Part shown: positions 44,701 to 56,138 of the stretch, one piece after another
Layout: every line of letters begins with the position of its first letter
Position numbering within the stretch: the stretch's first letter is position 1
Notes under the pieces: generated by a model
Database searches by the model: none
Told to the model about the DNA's origin: nothing
Seen by the model: the letters and a program-made list of their open reading frames with translations, nothing else
From: Silene conica
Taxonomy: Eukaryota > Streptophyta > Magnoliopsida > Caryophyllales > Caryophyllaceae
Assembly (NCBI GenBank): GCA_029255685.2
Contig: CM055318.2
Span: 687,001-751,000 of the forward strand
Reading direction: 5' to 3'
DNA length: 64,000 bases
Translations under genes and position numbers: made by a program

Positions 44701-47700
44701 AACCAACAATATGATGCATGTGAAGAGATCAAATACACAACACAATAAGAATGCCTCTCATATGAGTACTTCCTCAGATAGGTTCACTAAAATACCCAAT
44801 TTCTTATTACAAAATTGTTTCACCACTGACCCAATGATTCACATCAGCACTGTAAGTTGTATTCTTCTAGAAATAGCTACAAATTTTAAAAAAGATATTA
44901 AAATGCCAACTGGAGGTTAGAAAAATAAATAGAAACCAGTCTATCTAGTGGGTAAGAGGTTCCGTTGTCAGTGTTCAATAAACAGGAGCATGGAACAATG
45001 ATCATGTTCTACATAGTATACTTGCAACTTATCAAGGAAGAAGTTCAAGGAATGTATAGAAACTTAAAGATACATTTTAACTCACCTCTACAGATTTAGA
45101 CAAACTGCCATCAGTTATTATACATGCTATTTCTACTATTCTATCGACTTCAATGTTTAAGCCTGCATAAAAAATGATTTGCATGAAGATGATGATAAAA
45201 ATAAGCTGTAAATTAATGGTATTCATACATTAATAATTGAATTGAATAATTAGTATCAATGGACATAAAATACATCTGACAAGGATACGAATGTGACATC
45301 AACAAACAAAACCTTTGGAAATTAACTGTCAGACATTTGCCCCTAGCTGGCTCTTTAACCAGACAAAAGAACATGCTTCTACTTTTACATAGATAGCTTT
45401 GCAAAAAAAACTAATATCTCCTGTTTATTGCAATAAATTTTCCTGTCCTTCAATTGAAAATATAAAATAAATATATAAACACTAGATAAATCATCTTTTT
45501 GGGATGCAAGAGCATACACAAATGAACATCTAAACAAATACCTTTACAAGTTTGTTAAAAAATTCAGGGAACTTATATTTATTCAATTGGTTACAAAATC
45601 CATAAAAAAAGACTGAAGATGATAAAAGTAGAAACAGACTACTTGGCTCCACTGAGCAACAATTAAAACTTGTCGTGTGAAAACTTCTTTGCAGCTAAAA
45701 TACAATAGAAGCCAATTATACAGGCAAAATAAGGCCACTTAGACTTGCGTTGTGCTATTCGTTTATTACTGGAGCTCCAGTTTCGACACAAGACACGCAT
45801 CTGTCATTTTGTCTGTTACCGCGTAGTTTTTACATAAGTTTGCAAAGCAAATTCTAAAACTGTGTAAGCTAAAAGTTAACAATAAAGGCTTCCACACCAA
45901 TTCGGACTATGGACCTGCAAACACAAACCAGGGTGCGCATAACAAGTCGGTTTACTGCAACCCAATTTGGCATACATCTCTACAGATGAAAGCAAAATGA
46001 ATAGCAAAAAGAGAAAGATAATAAGACTAGAAGAAGTACAAAATAGGAAGGTCTTATAGTAATATATTATGTATGGAAAATGTTTCACGTTATCAAATGA
46101 ATTTAACTGTCTTCACTTCAACAGCTTTTCGCTTTCTTTTAGACCATTTTTTTTATTTGAACTTTGTATTCATTATTTCATTACTACCTGGTTACCATCG
46201 TGTAGTTCACTTTTTAATGAGTTCAGAAACGTATTAGACTATTAAATACTTTTTTATTCCTTGCATGACCAGAGTTTTACTTGCGCCTTTGCAGGCATAG
46301 TAGATTAGACCTTAAAAGCTATAAGCACCAATTTTTTGACATAGATAACAAAGAAAACTCCAATTTTACAGGTAACCAAAACATCTCCACTAGAGCACCA
46401 AAATTTTGAGATGCATAACAAGAATATACCAGTCATCTCCAAGTCAATCCAAACAAGAGGTAACCTAAACTCCGATGCTGGAGCACTGAGCTTTTCATCC
46501 TTGTTATTCCCATTTTCGGCGGCTAACTTGTCACTTGAACTTTTACCCTTAGAATTGCTTGTCCCTGCGGCCAAAAAGAAAAAAAAAATCATAAGGATTT
46601 CCCTGCAAAATAACTGCCAACGGTCTGACAGCAGTCTCGTCAGAGTATTTCACATGTAAGTCATGTTTGAAAGGATGAAACGAAAAAGCAACATCAAAAG
46701 GCAATAATATTGTCAACGGCTAAATCTCAACACCAGTGTCCAAGGAAAATCATTTACGAGAGACCTTCGCCATCTTATCATACAACAAAGAGCAGACAAT
46801 TTCTCCATAAAAAAACAGTAATAAAAGATCGGTTCATTAATTCAAATTTTTAGGCTCGAAGCAAGGCTCAAGTTAAACACTGGAGTACAAGAGCCACCAA
46901 CCTCCCTCTTCGTCTTATAAATGACAGCATATTATTCAGAAAGTATTATACCCTGTAATCGTTTTCCTTTTGATATTCCATCTTGTTCCTTCAATGCAAA
47001 ATGTTTACATTGGGCACAGCTACTACTTGTGTTCAAGATTCAGGATAACAATTGCTTGGGATTCAGTTAATAGTTGGGACAAAATGGAAAGGTAGCCTAT
47101 ATCTATGTGGATTTCAACTTGTGCTCAAGATTCAGGATAACAATTGCTTGCGATTCTTTTATGAGTTGGGACAACATGGAATTAAGATAGCCCATATCTA
47201 TGTGGATTCAGCATGGAGAGAGTATGGTAAACATCGCAAAGAAAAATCAGCTGAAATGATCAACATGAAAAATTGGCACCGCAATCACGTACATAATTTT
47301 GAAATTTAGGTAGAAGGAAACACAATTCGTCTGATAGTTAATCTAAATATGTTGCACTCACACACTTTCCTTGATTTGAGAGAGAGAGAGAGAGAGAACA
47401 AACTGGCCCACAACAAACCAAGAAAAATAAAAATGACTCCTGCTCAGACTATCGGAGAGTGAACCGAAAAAAATGAGAGATGTTCCCAAATATTTAGTGC
47501 GCGAAAGATGTTCCCAAATATTTAGTGCACAATTAAAATTGGAAAAAAAAAAGACAAACACGTGTTTCTTCCCATATTCACCATACATATAAAGTGATAG
47601 GCTTGAAGGGAGGAAGGGGGAGAAGTTGGTAGCGACTACAAGAACTAAACAAATTTGAAAAGCAACATCCCTCAGAAACGCCAAGATTCCACGTGGTGTC

Positions 47701-49037
47701 AAGGACACGTAGTTCCTCAACCTTTGCAGCAACCCTGTGATGCAAAAGGAGCCCTACGTTCACATGACTGATGTATAAATACATTCAGATTACTAAATGT
47801 CTCATCATAGGGATGTAAGAAAGGCTTGACCTTCTAAATTTTTCGGGGAATGGCCACTACAAGATCAACACTAGTAGTGATGTTATTGACTTCTTACACT
47901 TTGCCAATGACAGCACACAAGGACTTGCCAAAACATGAGCTCGCACACGCTGTAAACTATAAAAAAGACAAAACGACAACAGTATTTCATCAACAAACTC
48001 CATGTGTCCAATAATAAGGCAATTTACAACTGTGCCGGGTACGAAAGCATACATAGCTCTATAAGGGTGAAAACACAGCATAACAAGGAAGTTGGTAGAG
48101 CTTTAGAATCTCTTCATATTTCATGTAAGATCTATCTCATACAAAGAATAGCAATGGCCAGAATATGGCAATGTAAATCGGATATCAAAAGTCATACAGT
48201 CAAATGAACAGCGGCTTAGTTGAAAAAAGGTTGGTAAGCATGATTCACTATTTGAAAATTGAAGCTGTTAATGTGAAGTTAAACGGTGTTAAAAAACAAT
48301 TTTCACTTAATTACCTTTAGGAAATGCAACTCACTCATAAATTCTCCCTAATCAACTAATTCAACAACCAATACTTTTTTTATATAAATAAACACTCCCT
48401 GAAGTCCGAACATCCATCTTATTAACGTGAGTACGTGACAGAGTTTTGACCTAATGATGGCATGGTACACAATTTCCTTCAGTTTCTGGGGAATCCATGG
48501 TGCCATGGATCACATAGAAAACTACAAACCACGTCACTTGTCCATTTCAACCTACCGACTTTGATTATATGCCTGGAATCCCAGTTCCACCTACTTTAGT
48601 TGGTAGATTATTAATAATAATAAAAATTAAACGGTCTTCCCAACAATGTTGATAGTTCACGCAGCTCTACCTCTATTTCCACTAAAATCGTGAATACGCC
48701 CATGACTGTAGCCAAATTCACATTTCTCATTCTTACTCTTAACTATCCAAATGATCAAAAACATGCCCAACAACCACATGATCAGAATCCCACTAATCAC
48801 ATTAGTAATTGCTACAACAACCATGAATTCAAGCTACTATCGATAATAATAAAACTGAAGAACAACAAAAACAAAATTCTATAAATAACAAGACACAACA
48901 CCTAACTCAACCATACAAACAGAGCAATTTATAAATCTGGAAGGAGCTATACCAGCATCGGAAGTCGAAGCCAAACTACTTGGATCGTCACATTCCTCAA
49001 GCCCTAACACTGAAAACGCATTCGAAAGACAGTCCAT
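41735..49037 (-). CDS. ORN: Oligoribonuclease (DEDDh 3'-5' exoribonuclease)
   Basis: Degrades the 2-5-nt RNAs left by other nucleases; plant members (At2g26970 type) are probably organellar. Eight exons: 48953-49037, 46430-46564, 45086-45162, 44207-44288, 43963-44018, 43364-43453, 42417-42507, 41735-41853; all joins keep phase, giving 244 aa. Exo I is VWIDLEMTGL with the catalytic Asp and Glu. Exo II block: NIEVDRIVEIACIITDG. SGLTKEVLEST and LLAGNSIYVDFIFLK (third Asp) follow, then YMPDLASIFSHVLVDVSS, and the last exon has HRARQDIRESIMELKYF. The catalytic His and final Asp remain, but the usual HRAMDD is HRARQD. ATG at 49037 is chosen for its fit to MDCLSNAFSVLGLEE; an upstream ATG near 49255 spliced in could extend it slightly. 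Introns 1 and 2 are long (2.4 and 1.3 kb). Confidence 0.92.
42015..42238. mobile_element. MITE with long inverted repeats in ORN intron 7
   Basis: Left GTCTTGTTTTAGACC...TTTTGGTCTGAAACCTTCAG is mirrored by CTGAAGCTTCAGACCAAAAG...GGTCTGAAACAAGAATTTG. The ends match those of the MITE at 10781-11033. No clean target duplication; exact boundaries are approximate. Confidence 0.6.
47022..47213. repeat. Tandem duplication (~95 bp x 2) in ORN intron 1
   Basis: Two adjacent copies share CAAGATTCAGGATAACAATT, GTTGGGACAA, ATGGAA and TATATCTATGTGGATT in order, with moderate divergence. A 27-bp tandem duplication (AGATGTTCCCAAATATTTAG) also lies at about 47479-47530, and a (GA)n run at 47380-47397. Confidence 0.75.
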
Positions 49038-49324
49038 TTTTACGCATCTGTTCACAATAAATCATGTAATTACGACATATTCATACAGCGCGAACTTTGA
49101 TCAACTATCTTAAGAGCTAAATCAACAAAAATGATCAATTCCCACTATCTTGTGGAACCGTCACAACTCTCACAAGCAAGACTTGCCGTAAAAATATTAT
49201 GGATTAACGAATTGAAGAAGAGTATAGTTGAAGAAATACCAGTACGCAAATCCATGCGCCACTGTGGAGAAATCAAGGTATCGGCGGCGAAAATTGGAAA
49301 AGGAGGAAGAACGCGGGACTATAA

Positions 49325-49333
49325 TTAGGGTTT
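49325..49333 (-). promoter_or_regulatory. Telo-box AAACCCTAA upstream of ORN
   Basis: The minus strand reads AAACCCTAA about 290 bp upstream of the ORN start codon, near where transcription should start. Telo-boxes are common near start sites of plant housekeeping and ribosomal genes. Its function here is inferred. Confidence 0.45.
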
Positions 49334-49402
49334 CTGATTAAGATGACCGTTGATTGTCGATTAGATTTTTAATTGGGGTTCTTTTAGGGTGAAAGCCCAT
49401 AG

Positions 49403-49885
49403 TAGGTAGCACCAAAACGGACACGGACACGGACACGGACACGACACAGACACGGGACACGGAATGCCATGAAATTTAGGACACGGGACACGGCATTTAA
49501 ATTTAATAAAATATACATTTTATAGTTAAAAATATTTGATTTTATTTTTGTAAAACTATTTGATATTAATTTTAAATAATTGTAAGTAAAACTTGTCCTT
49601 GATAATAAATTTATTTTCAATCCTCATCCAATCAATATTTTAATTAATCTCTTTCGAGAGCGCATTTCTCGTCTGAAGAACATCATTCACCGCAAATGAT
49701 AACCAACTATGGTGGACACGCGACGGACACGGCTCAAATACCATGGACACGCGTCGGACACGTGCCCAAATAAATGTAGAAAGTTAGACACGGCTGCTTA
49801 GGCGTCGGACACGTTTCGACGTGTGTCCGTGGAGTGTCGGTGTCGGACACGGTACGGCTCATTACGAGAAGTGTCTGTGCTACCT
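49403..49885. mobile_element. TIR element with (GGACAC)n subterminal repeats
   Basis: Starts TAGGTAGCACCAAAACGGAC and ends GAAGTGTCTGTGCTACCT, giving a short inverted repeat TAGGTAGCAC. Both subterminal regions are packed with CGGACACGGACACG-like units in opposite orientation. Flanks AGCCCATAG and AGCCCACTA match at 6 of 9 positions, hinting at a Mutator-type 9-bp duplication. No coding sequence; about 480 bp. Confidence 0.6.
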
Positions 49886-50287
49886 AGCCCACTAAAGTAC
49901 TAGACCACCTAAATATTATGTTGTCGAACGATAATTTTTTTTTTTAAAAACGGGATAACCGCGGTCGTTATTTTCGATGTGCACTAAGTAACTAATTTTG
50001 TAACTTTGGGATATTTGCGTTTATATTGTTTTTGCGACCAGTCTTTTATAAACCCGTTTTAGACTTTTATCACCTCTTCAAGTCCTTGATCTCATTTGCA
50101 ATCCATGTTCATAACACCTCAACATTTCCATCGGCTTTGCAACGCACATCCTCACCACCTTCTTTACCGTCTTTGTGATTTTCGTTTCTATCACGTTCTT
50201 GAGATTCAGCTAGTATAATCAATTCGGGTAACAATCGAAGGCTTTCTTGCTTAGAACGGTCTTAATTTTTCACAAATTAACTATTTA
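49886..50287. other. Intergenic DNA
   Basis: Spacer between the (GGACAC)n element and a PIF/Harbinger-like MITE. No gene seen. Confidence 0.4.
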
Positions 50288-50590
50288 GCCCTATTCATTT
50301 GGACTTAATTTAAACTCATTTTAGTTTAGTTTTATTCAGCTCGGTTTAGTTCAATTCAATTCCTTTCTTCACAAATTAACGCAGACCACATTTTAGTTCA
50401 ACTGAGCGCCAATAAGTTTAGTTCAATTCAGTTCAACTTCATTAATTTCAGTTCAGTTCAACTTAAACGGTTTTAGTCCTATAGAACAAGACTTTTATTT
50501 CAATTTAGTTCATATCAATTCAGTTCATTTCAACTTTACTAGGTCCAATTCAGTTCAAATCAAACGATCTCAGTCCAAAAGAGCGAAACC
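50288..50590. mobile_element. PIF/Harbinger-like MITE
   Basis: 303 bp flanked by TTA (50285-50287 and 50591-50593). Ends are GCCCTATTCATTTGGACTTA and, inverted, GGTTTCGCTCTTTTGGACT. The interior is made of AGTTCAATTCA-like repeats. TTA target duplication and the TTTGGACT terminus relate it to the element at 54536-55569. Confidence 0.75.
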
Positions 50591-50718
50591 TTATTATTAT
50601 ATCAATTCGGTTCAATTCAGACAGTATTAGTATAATAAAAAAAAAATTATATTATTACATACTTCCCGGTTCCCACAAAACAATAAGTCTCTCTTAATAC
50701 GAATATGTCTTAAATTAA

Positions 50719-51305
50719 TTCTCTCTCCAAATTCTCTCTCTAAAAAACAAAACCTAAACCCTAATTCAACCTTTTGGGGGCTGCCGTCTACCTTTTTTGG
50801 TGGAGGTAAGCCCCAAATTTTCCGTTTTCGTTCTTCTTTAATTTGTTTTACGCTAATAACCTCTTGCCTCTCCGTTATTGGAGATTTGTTCTCACCTTTG
50901 TGTGAGTTTTGTTCTCACCTTTTGGTGAGTTTTGTCCTCATCTTTTGGTGAGTTTTCCCCTCTATTTGAGAGGTTCAAGATTTAAGTGGAAGATCGGCGC
51001 TTTCATTGTTGATCCTATGGAGATAAAACTGCTGTCAGATTGCTCGTTACAAACCTTTTGGTCAAAAGAACTTGATTCTTGTCAATGCCCTAGAAAATTT
51101 GGAGACCCTCTTGTGAAAAGCCGCAGAAGGCGATATGTTAGAGGATGTGCAGAAGCGTCTCATGAGCCCATCAAGTTTAGAAATTTTCTGTTGATCGAGA
51201 ATTTAGTTTATTTGATTTTAATCGTTTTGTATCTGTTATTCTTGACATATGTTGTAACTACCATGAGACTTTTGATTAATGAAACGATTTTTCCCTTCAA
51301 AAAAA
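50719..51305 (+). mobile_element. Short non-LTR retrotransposon insertion (LINE-derived or SINE-like)
   Basis: About 587 bp ending in a poly-A run (51299-51306), bounded by a perfect 16-bp direct repeat ATATGTCTTAAATTAA at 50703-50718 and 51306-51321. Long target duplication plus poly-A indicates target-primed reverse transcription. It starts with a CT-rich CTCTCTCCAAATTCTCTC leader, then AAACCCTAA-like sequence, three tandem TTTTGGTGAGTTTTG units and a 3' part resembling LINE 3' UTRs (TTGATTAATGAAACG). A frame at 50909-51316 encodes an unrecognised peptide with a basic SRRRR stretch. It could be an internally deleted LINE or a processed mRNA copy. Confidence 0.75.
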
Positions 51306-51495
51306 ATATGTCTTAAATTAAGACGGGTCGAATATTTACCACTTGTATAAATAAGGTAAAAATGAAAAAGTCTAGAACCTAAATATATTTGTCTTATTTT
51401 TACAAATGAGTTATTATTAGATCTACAGAATAAGAATTTGTCTCCACAAAAATAGTGCTCTGGCAGATTGCCAAAATGGGTTACTATTAAAATCT

Positions 51496-51663
51496 TAGTT
51501 AGTCTTGCTTGTGACGGGTCGGGTGGAGAGACGGATAATGACACTCACAAAACGAATAGGGGACAAGGTGGGGCAACCCCATGTGCTTTCCTCTCTCTCC
51601 TCTAAATGGGCATTTTGTGAAACAAAATGGTATCCGTCCCTCCGTCTACGACGAGAATTTGTG
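51496..51663 (+). mobile_element. Mutator-like MITE with perfect 9-bp TSD
   Basis: 168 bp from TAGTTAGTCTTGCTTGTGAC to GACGAGAATTTGTG, flanked by TTAAAATCT at 51487-51495 and 51664-51672. The interior matches the right part of the element inserted in the satellite array. It sits about 80 bp upstream of the cytochrome b561 start codon, so it may lie in that gene's promoter or 5' UTR. Confidence 0.75.
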
Positions 51664-51745
51664 TTAAAATCTAGACTGTTAAAAAAGAGTCAGTCTCCAC
51701 TCAGTCCAACTTCCTCAACCATTTCCATATTAAAAAACTGGAGAA

Positions 51746-54700
51746 ATGTCATCATCTTCCACATTTATAATCCTTACATTTGCCAGAATTTCAGCTGCAT
51801 TATTAGTTGCACTTCTTGTTCTTTCATGGCCTCTTACTTTCAAGACCAGCTTCACTCCTCACTCTCCTTTTTCTCAACACAAGTTCATTTACAATGTAAC
51901 TAAACAGTAAACCCACTTCCTCTTTCATTCCCATATCACAGAATAAAACCGTCTTACATTATGAGACATTGAGACGGTCCTTTTAACTAATTAACTGGTT
52001 TTGTTTTTGTTACCAGGTGTTGCATCCTTTGTTGATGGTTATTGGGTTCATTATCATTACCGGAGAAGGTAATAATTGTTGGTAATTTAAGTTTAATTAC
52101 TAGTTCATTTTTCTGTATTTCGGGTTTGGTTCAAAGACGGGCGAACTTATAAATAATAAGGCCTCGTTTGGTTGCCATACGGGAATTAATTTCCCATGAT
52201 TTTGCAAAATACGTGAATTGGCCAATTCATGTGAATTGTCTAAAATTCGTTTGGTTGACATGCTGGAATTGAATTGACACAGGCATTTCCAATTACCTAG
52301 GGGCCCCTAGGTAATCAAATTCCTCCATAATGGAGGAGTTGAGAATTCCTAGGAAAAAGAAAATCCCATGATTTGGAGTAACCAAACAACTTCATTTTTT
52401 CTAAATTATGGGATTTTCCAATTCACCCATTTTTGTAGGGGCAACCAAACGAGTCCTAAAGCTAGTTCGGGAAGTACGGGTCTATTGTTTACAAGTTCGC
52501 AGTATAGTTGCCAAAACATTTATCCGAATAAAACAGATTTTGGCGTCAAAATTCTGACTCAATCCCTCCCTTTTCACTTCATTTGTCTATATATATGCTA
52601 CATAAATGGATCAGGTTTTTCTTAAGAGAAATTACTGAAATCAATTTTCTTGAACATAGAAAACGAATTACACATAAAAGCTTCGAAATTACATCTCTGT
52701 TTTTCGTGCCAAAAACCGAGGAATACCGTCTTATCTCTGTAGAAAATTCGGTACATCCCAGACACTAATAAACGGGACGTTTTATAAGGATAGCGTAGCG
52801 ATTCGTTGTTGTTTTCATTATTTTCATTTCTTTGACAGTATATCAATAACAATAACTAAACAAGTTATCTTTGTACAGGACCGTGTCACGTTATGAAACC
52901 GTCTCATAGAATAATTACTGATTTTGTTTTATTGTTAATGTTTTTGAATGTTAGCAATATTGGTACATAGATGGATGCCAGGGTCAAGAAATGTGAAGAA
53001 AACAGTGCATTTAGGAATGCAAGGAGTTGCATTGAGTTGTGGAGTATTCGGAATTTGGACTAAATATTATGGGAATAATGGGATTGTTGCTAATTTCTAC
53101 AGCTTACATTCTTGGATGGGTTTGTTTTGTGTCTTCCTCTTCGCTATTCAGGTATTCATACTCGTACGATATAGGTTCTGTTCGATAAAATTAGCTGAAA
53201 AAATAACTGAAGCCCGTTGTAAAATTCTACTCCCTCCTATTCAGCCTAATGTTCCCCTTTCATTATAATACTCCTTGCATATATTAGAGAAAGGGGAACT
53301 ATAAGCTGAATAAGAGGGAGTAGTAACGACTTTTGTTAGAGACAGTAGTGGTCCAGTTGAACAGTGTCATACTTTTATGATTCAGATGCCGGCCACAACA
53401 CTCTACTCTTGGTATCCTAAGGATACAAAAGCAATTTTGTCTCGGGTTTCGAATTATAAGTGTTTTCGGAAAATACCCATAATGAATATTGTATCGAGAA
53501 CTAATCCATAAAATGATACCAATAATAATACATTACATGGAGTACTTCGTAACTACAGGCGTAGCTAGGGGGATGCAGTGGGTGCGCTTGCATCCCCTTG
53601 AATTCTGAAAACAATTGATAAGTACAGAAAAAAAAAAAACACATAGGAATTATAAACCTTTTTGGGCGCGGGTGGATAGAAACTCAAATAACTTGCATGA
53701 GGTCTGGGTTTCGAGACTTCTAATGTACATGATTTCGAAACCTACTAACTTTGACCACAATCTTCAAAAGACGCCGAACTTAATATTCAATTCGTATGTT
53801 AGTTTTCCGTAGCGTATAATTTGGCATCCCTTATCAGAAAATCTTAGATACGCCACTATTAATTATAATACTTGGATAGTTAATTATATAGATGATTCTT
53901 TGCTTCCACGTACATCAAGAGGATACACATGGGTTATTTAAGACCATTAAAGACTTCAGCTTAGAGATACTGTCTTGTAATCCCAAAACTGTTCCAAATT
54001 GGGGTTGACTCATGCTCTTATCATGGAACATGTCTTGGGTAAAACAATACAAAAGTTACTCCTCCCGTCTTCTTCGTATTTGTTTACCTTTTATATTCAT
54101 CGTTAGCTGTATTTTTATCAAGGTAAGCAGATGGTGGGTGGGTGGGAGGGACCTAGGGCTATAAATGATCTGAGCCGACTCGTAGAGCTTTCGGAATCAG
54201 CTCGGTTAAAGCTCGGCTCGAAATCGGTCAAAGGGCCGATTTTGAGTCGGGTGGACCAAATCCGAGCTGATTCCGAGCTTAGTACAGCTCGAAATCGGAA
54301 GTTCGGTTAGGCTCGTTTTACCCATTATTTTTAGTTATTTTGTCATTTTGTAATTTTTTTCTCTTCCTAATAAAATGCTATTTTAACATTTATAATCATA
54401 TGTTTCTTATATATGATAAGTATTTTACATTTGCATTTGTATTAAAATATATTTATTCTTATTTTGACTTAAAGGTTCAAGAAAGTAAAGAAAATAATGA
54501 TTTAACCGAGCTCGAGTCTAATCTGAGCTGATTTAGGCCTTGTTCATTTGGACTTATTTTTGCTTAACTTAACTTAACTTATTTTTTCTGAATTTTTCTG
54601 AACTTAACTTATATTTGTTGAACTTAATTCATTTTTGCTGAATTTTTCTGAACTTATTTTTGCTCAACTTAACTTAACTTATTTTTTCTGAACTTAATTT

Positions 54701-54987
54701 ATATTTGCTGAACTTTTCTGAACTTATATTTGCTGAACTTAAATTATATTTGCTGAAATTAACTTATATATGCTTAACATTTATGAACTTAACTTTTCTG
54801 AACTTAACTTATATGAATTTAACTTTTTCGAACTAAATAAATATTAACTTAACTAATACAAATAATAATAATAATAATAATAGGCGCCCAGCTAGTTTCG
54901 CGGGTGCCCACAAATTTCATGTAATTTTTCTATTATTTTTAATAAAAGTTCTCGGTTATAATAAAAAATAAAAATAAAAATAAAATA

Positions 54988-55018
<31 letters not shown>

Positions 55019-56101
55019 TAGTTTCTTTTTTTATATATATAGATATAGTATGCTCATTATATTACTTCAATACATAATTAAAAAGTAAATCACATATCAC
55101 AATTTTTTTTAATAATCTATTTCTATATTATCACAATTTTTTTAATAATCTATTTCTATATAAATATAGTATGTTCATTATTGTACGAGAATTATTGTGT
55201 GTAATTTTAACCCGTGTATTTTTTTGAAAAATCCGACTATTCTTTTGTTAATAGTGACACTTTTGGGTAAATAAAAAAAATGGCCTGGTCGCACATGAGA
55301 CGTTTGTACGAGAGAATTTGTGAAAATCTTAAATTTTTCAAAACTCGTCAATACTATAAACGGGTATGAGTATTATCTTAACTTTTTTGAACTTATTTTT
55401 GCTTAACTTTTCTGAATTTATTTTTGCTGAACTTAACTTAACTTATTTTTGCTGAACTTTTCGTAACTTATTTTTGCTGAACTTAACTTAACTTATTTTT
55501 TCTGAACTTAATTTATTTTTGCTGAACTTAACTTAAATTAAGCAAAAATAAATCCAAAAGAACAGGGCCTTAGAGCTTTGATTTTTTAAGCTCGGATAAT
55601 TTCGAGTCGATTCCGAGCTCGAGCTCAATTTTCCGAGCCAATTCCAAACCCACGTGCTCGAACTCAAATCGGCTCGATTACACTCCGAGGGACTAATAAG
55701 AATGTGAGCTTTTAAGATTCTAACTGTATAGAATTTCGCCTTCTTATTTTCCTAACGCATTTAAGATAATGATGCAGTGGATAACGGGTTTTCTAAGCTT
55801 CTGGCACAGAGGAGAGGTACGAAGTGTAAGAATGACGATCCTGCCATGGCATGTTTTCGTAGGCCTATACACATACGGTTTAGCTGTCGCAACTGCAGAA
55901 ACAGGGCTGCTTGAGAAACTAACCTTCATACAAGCTACAAGAAATGTTTCACGACACGGTTCAGAGTCGATTCTAGTCAATGGTCTCGGGCTAGGACTTG
56001 CATTACTCTGCGGTACAGTCATTTTGGGTGCTATTTCACCCCGACCACAACCATACGTAACAAGCTCGGCTAAGATCCGATACACAAATGGCAAATACTA
56101 G
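51746..56101 (+). CDS. Cytochrome b561, transmembrane ascorbate ferrireductase
   Basis: Multi-span di-heme protein that passes electrons from ascorbate across a membrane (tonoplast, plasma or other endomembrane), reducing monodehydroascorbate or ferric chelates. Four exons, 51746-51895, 52017-52068, 52955-53151 and 55778-56101, join in phase to 240 aa. The first helix starts about residue 6 (TFIILTFARISAALLVALLV). VLHPLLMVIGF, ILVHRWMPGS, TVHLGMQGVAL, FYSLHSWMGL and LPWHVFVGLY supply the conserved heme-ligand and neighbouring histidines. GLGLGLALLCGTVIL is the last helix. It resembles Arabidopsis At1g26100 most closely from memory. Intron 2 holds a Tourist-like MITE; the 2.6-kb intron 3 holds several elements. 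Length is normal and there is no DOMON domain. Confidence 0.93.
52160..52456. mobile_element. Tourist-like MITE (PIF/Harbinger)
   Basis: 297 bp with ends GGCCTCGTTTGGTTGCC and, inverted, GGACTCGTTTGGTTGCC, flanked by TAA at 52157-52159 and 52457-52459. Interior inverted matches to ATTCCCATGATTT. Located in cytochrome b561 intron 2. Confidence 0.88.
53230..53320. mobile_element. Short Stowaway-like MITE
   Basis: 91 bp with nearly perfect ends CTCCCTCCTATTCAGC and, inverted, CTCCCTCTTATTCAGC; flanked by TA (53228-53229, 53321-53322). GTTCCCCTTT / AAAGGGGAAC extends the hairpin. In cytochrome b561 intron 3. Confidence 0.8.
53556..53857. mobile_element. hAT-like non-autonomous element
   Basis: Ends CAGGCGTAGCTAGGG and, inverted, TAGTGGCGTATCTAAG resemble hAT termini; GCATCCCCTTG / GGCATCCCTTATC lie just inside. 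Target duplication is not clear (about 5 of 8). In cytochrome b561 intron 3. Confidence 0.5.
54170..54535. repeat. GCTCGG-rich degenerate repeat, left part
   Basis: AGCTCGG, GAGCTGATTCCGAGCT and AAATCGG units in low-complexity arrangement. It continues at 55570-55690 on the other side of the inserted 1-kb element, showing that this repeat was in place first. Confidence 0.6.
54536..55569. mobile_element. PIF/Harbinger-like TIR element nested in a repeat
   Basis: 1034 bp flanked by TTA (54533-54535, 55570-55572), with ends GGCCTTGTTCATTTGGACTT and, inverted, GGCCCTGTTCTTTTGGATTT. Both subterminal zones are expanded AACTTAACTTATTTTTGCTG arrays. The centre (54885-55370) is unrelated AT-rich sequence with ATA/AAT microsatellites. 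No transposase. Same terminal family as 50288-50590 and the block at 26739. Confidence 0.8.
55573..55690. repeat. GCTCGG-rich degenerate repeat, right part
   Basis: Continuation of the 54170-54535 repeat (AAGCTCGGATAATTTCGAG, TTCCGAGCTCGAGCTC). Ends shortly before exon 4 of the cytochrome b561 gene. Confidence 0.6.
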
Positions 56102-56138
56102 CTACTCCTTACTTCACAACTTTTTGTATAAAATTGAA

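Noticed and set aside
50909..51316. 135-codon plus-strand open frame as a host gene
   Set aside because: It lies wholly within the retroposed insertion bounded by a target duplication and runs into the poly-A tail.
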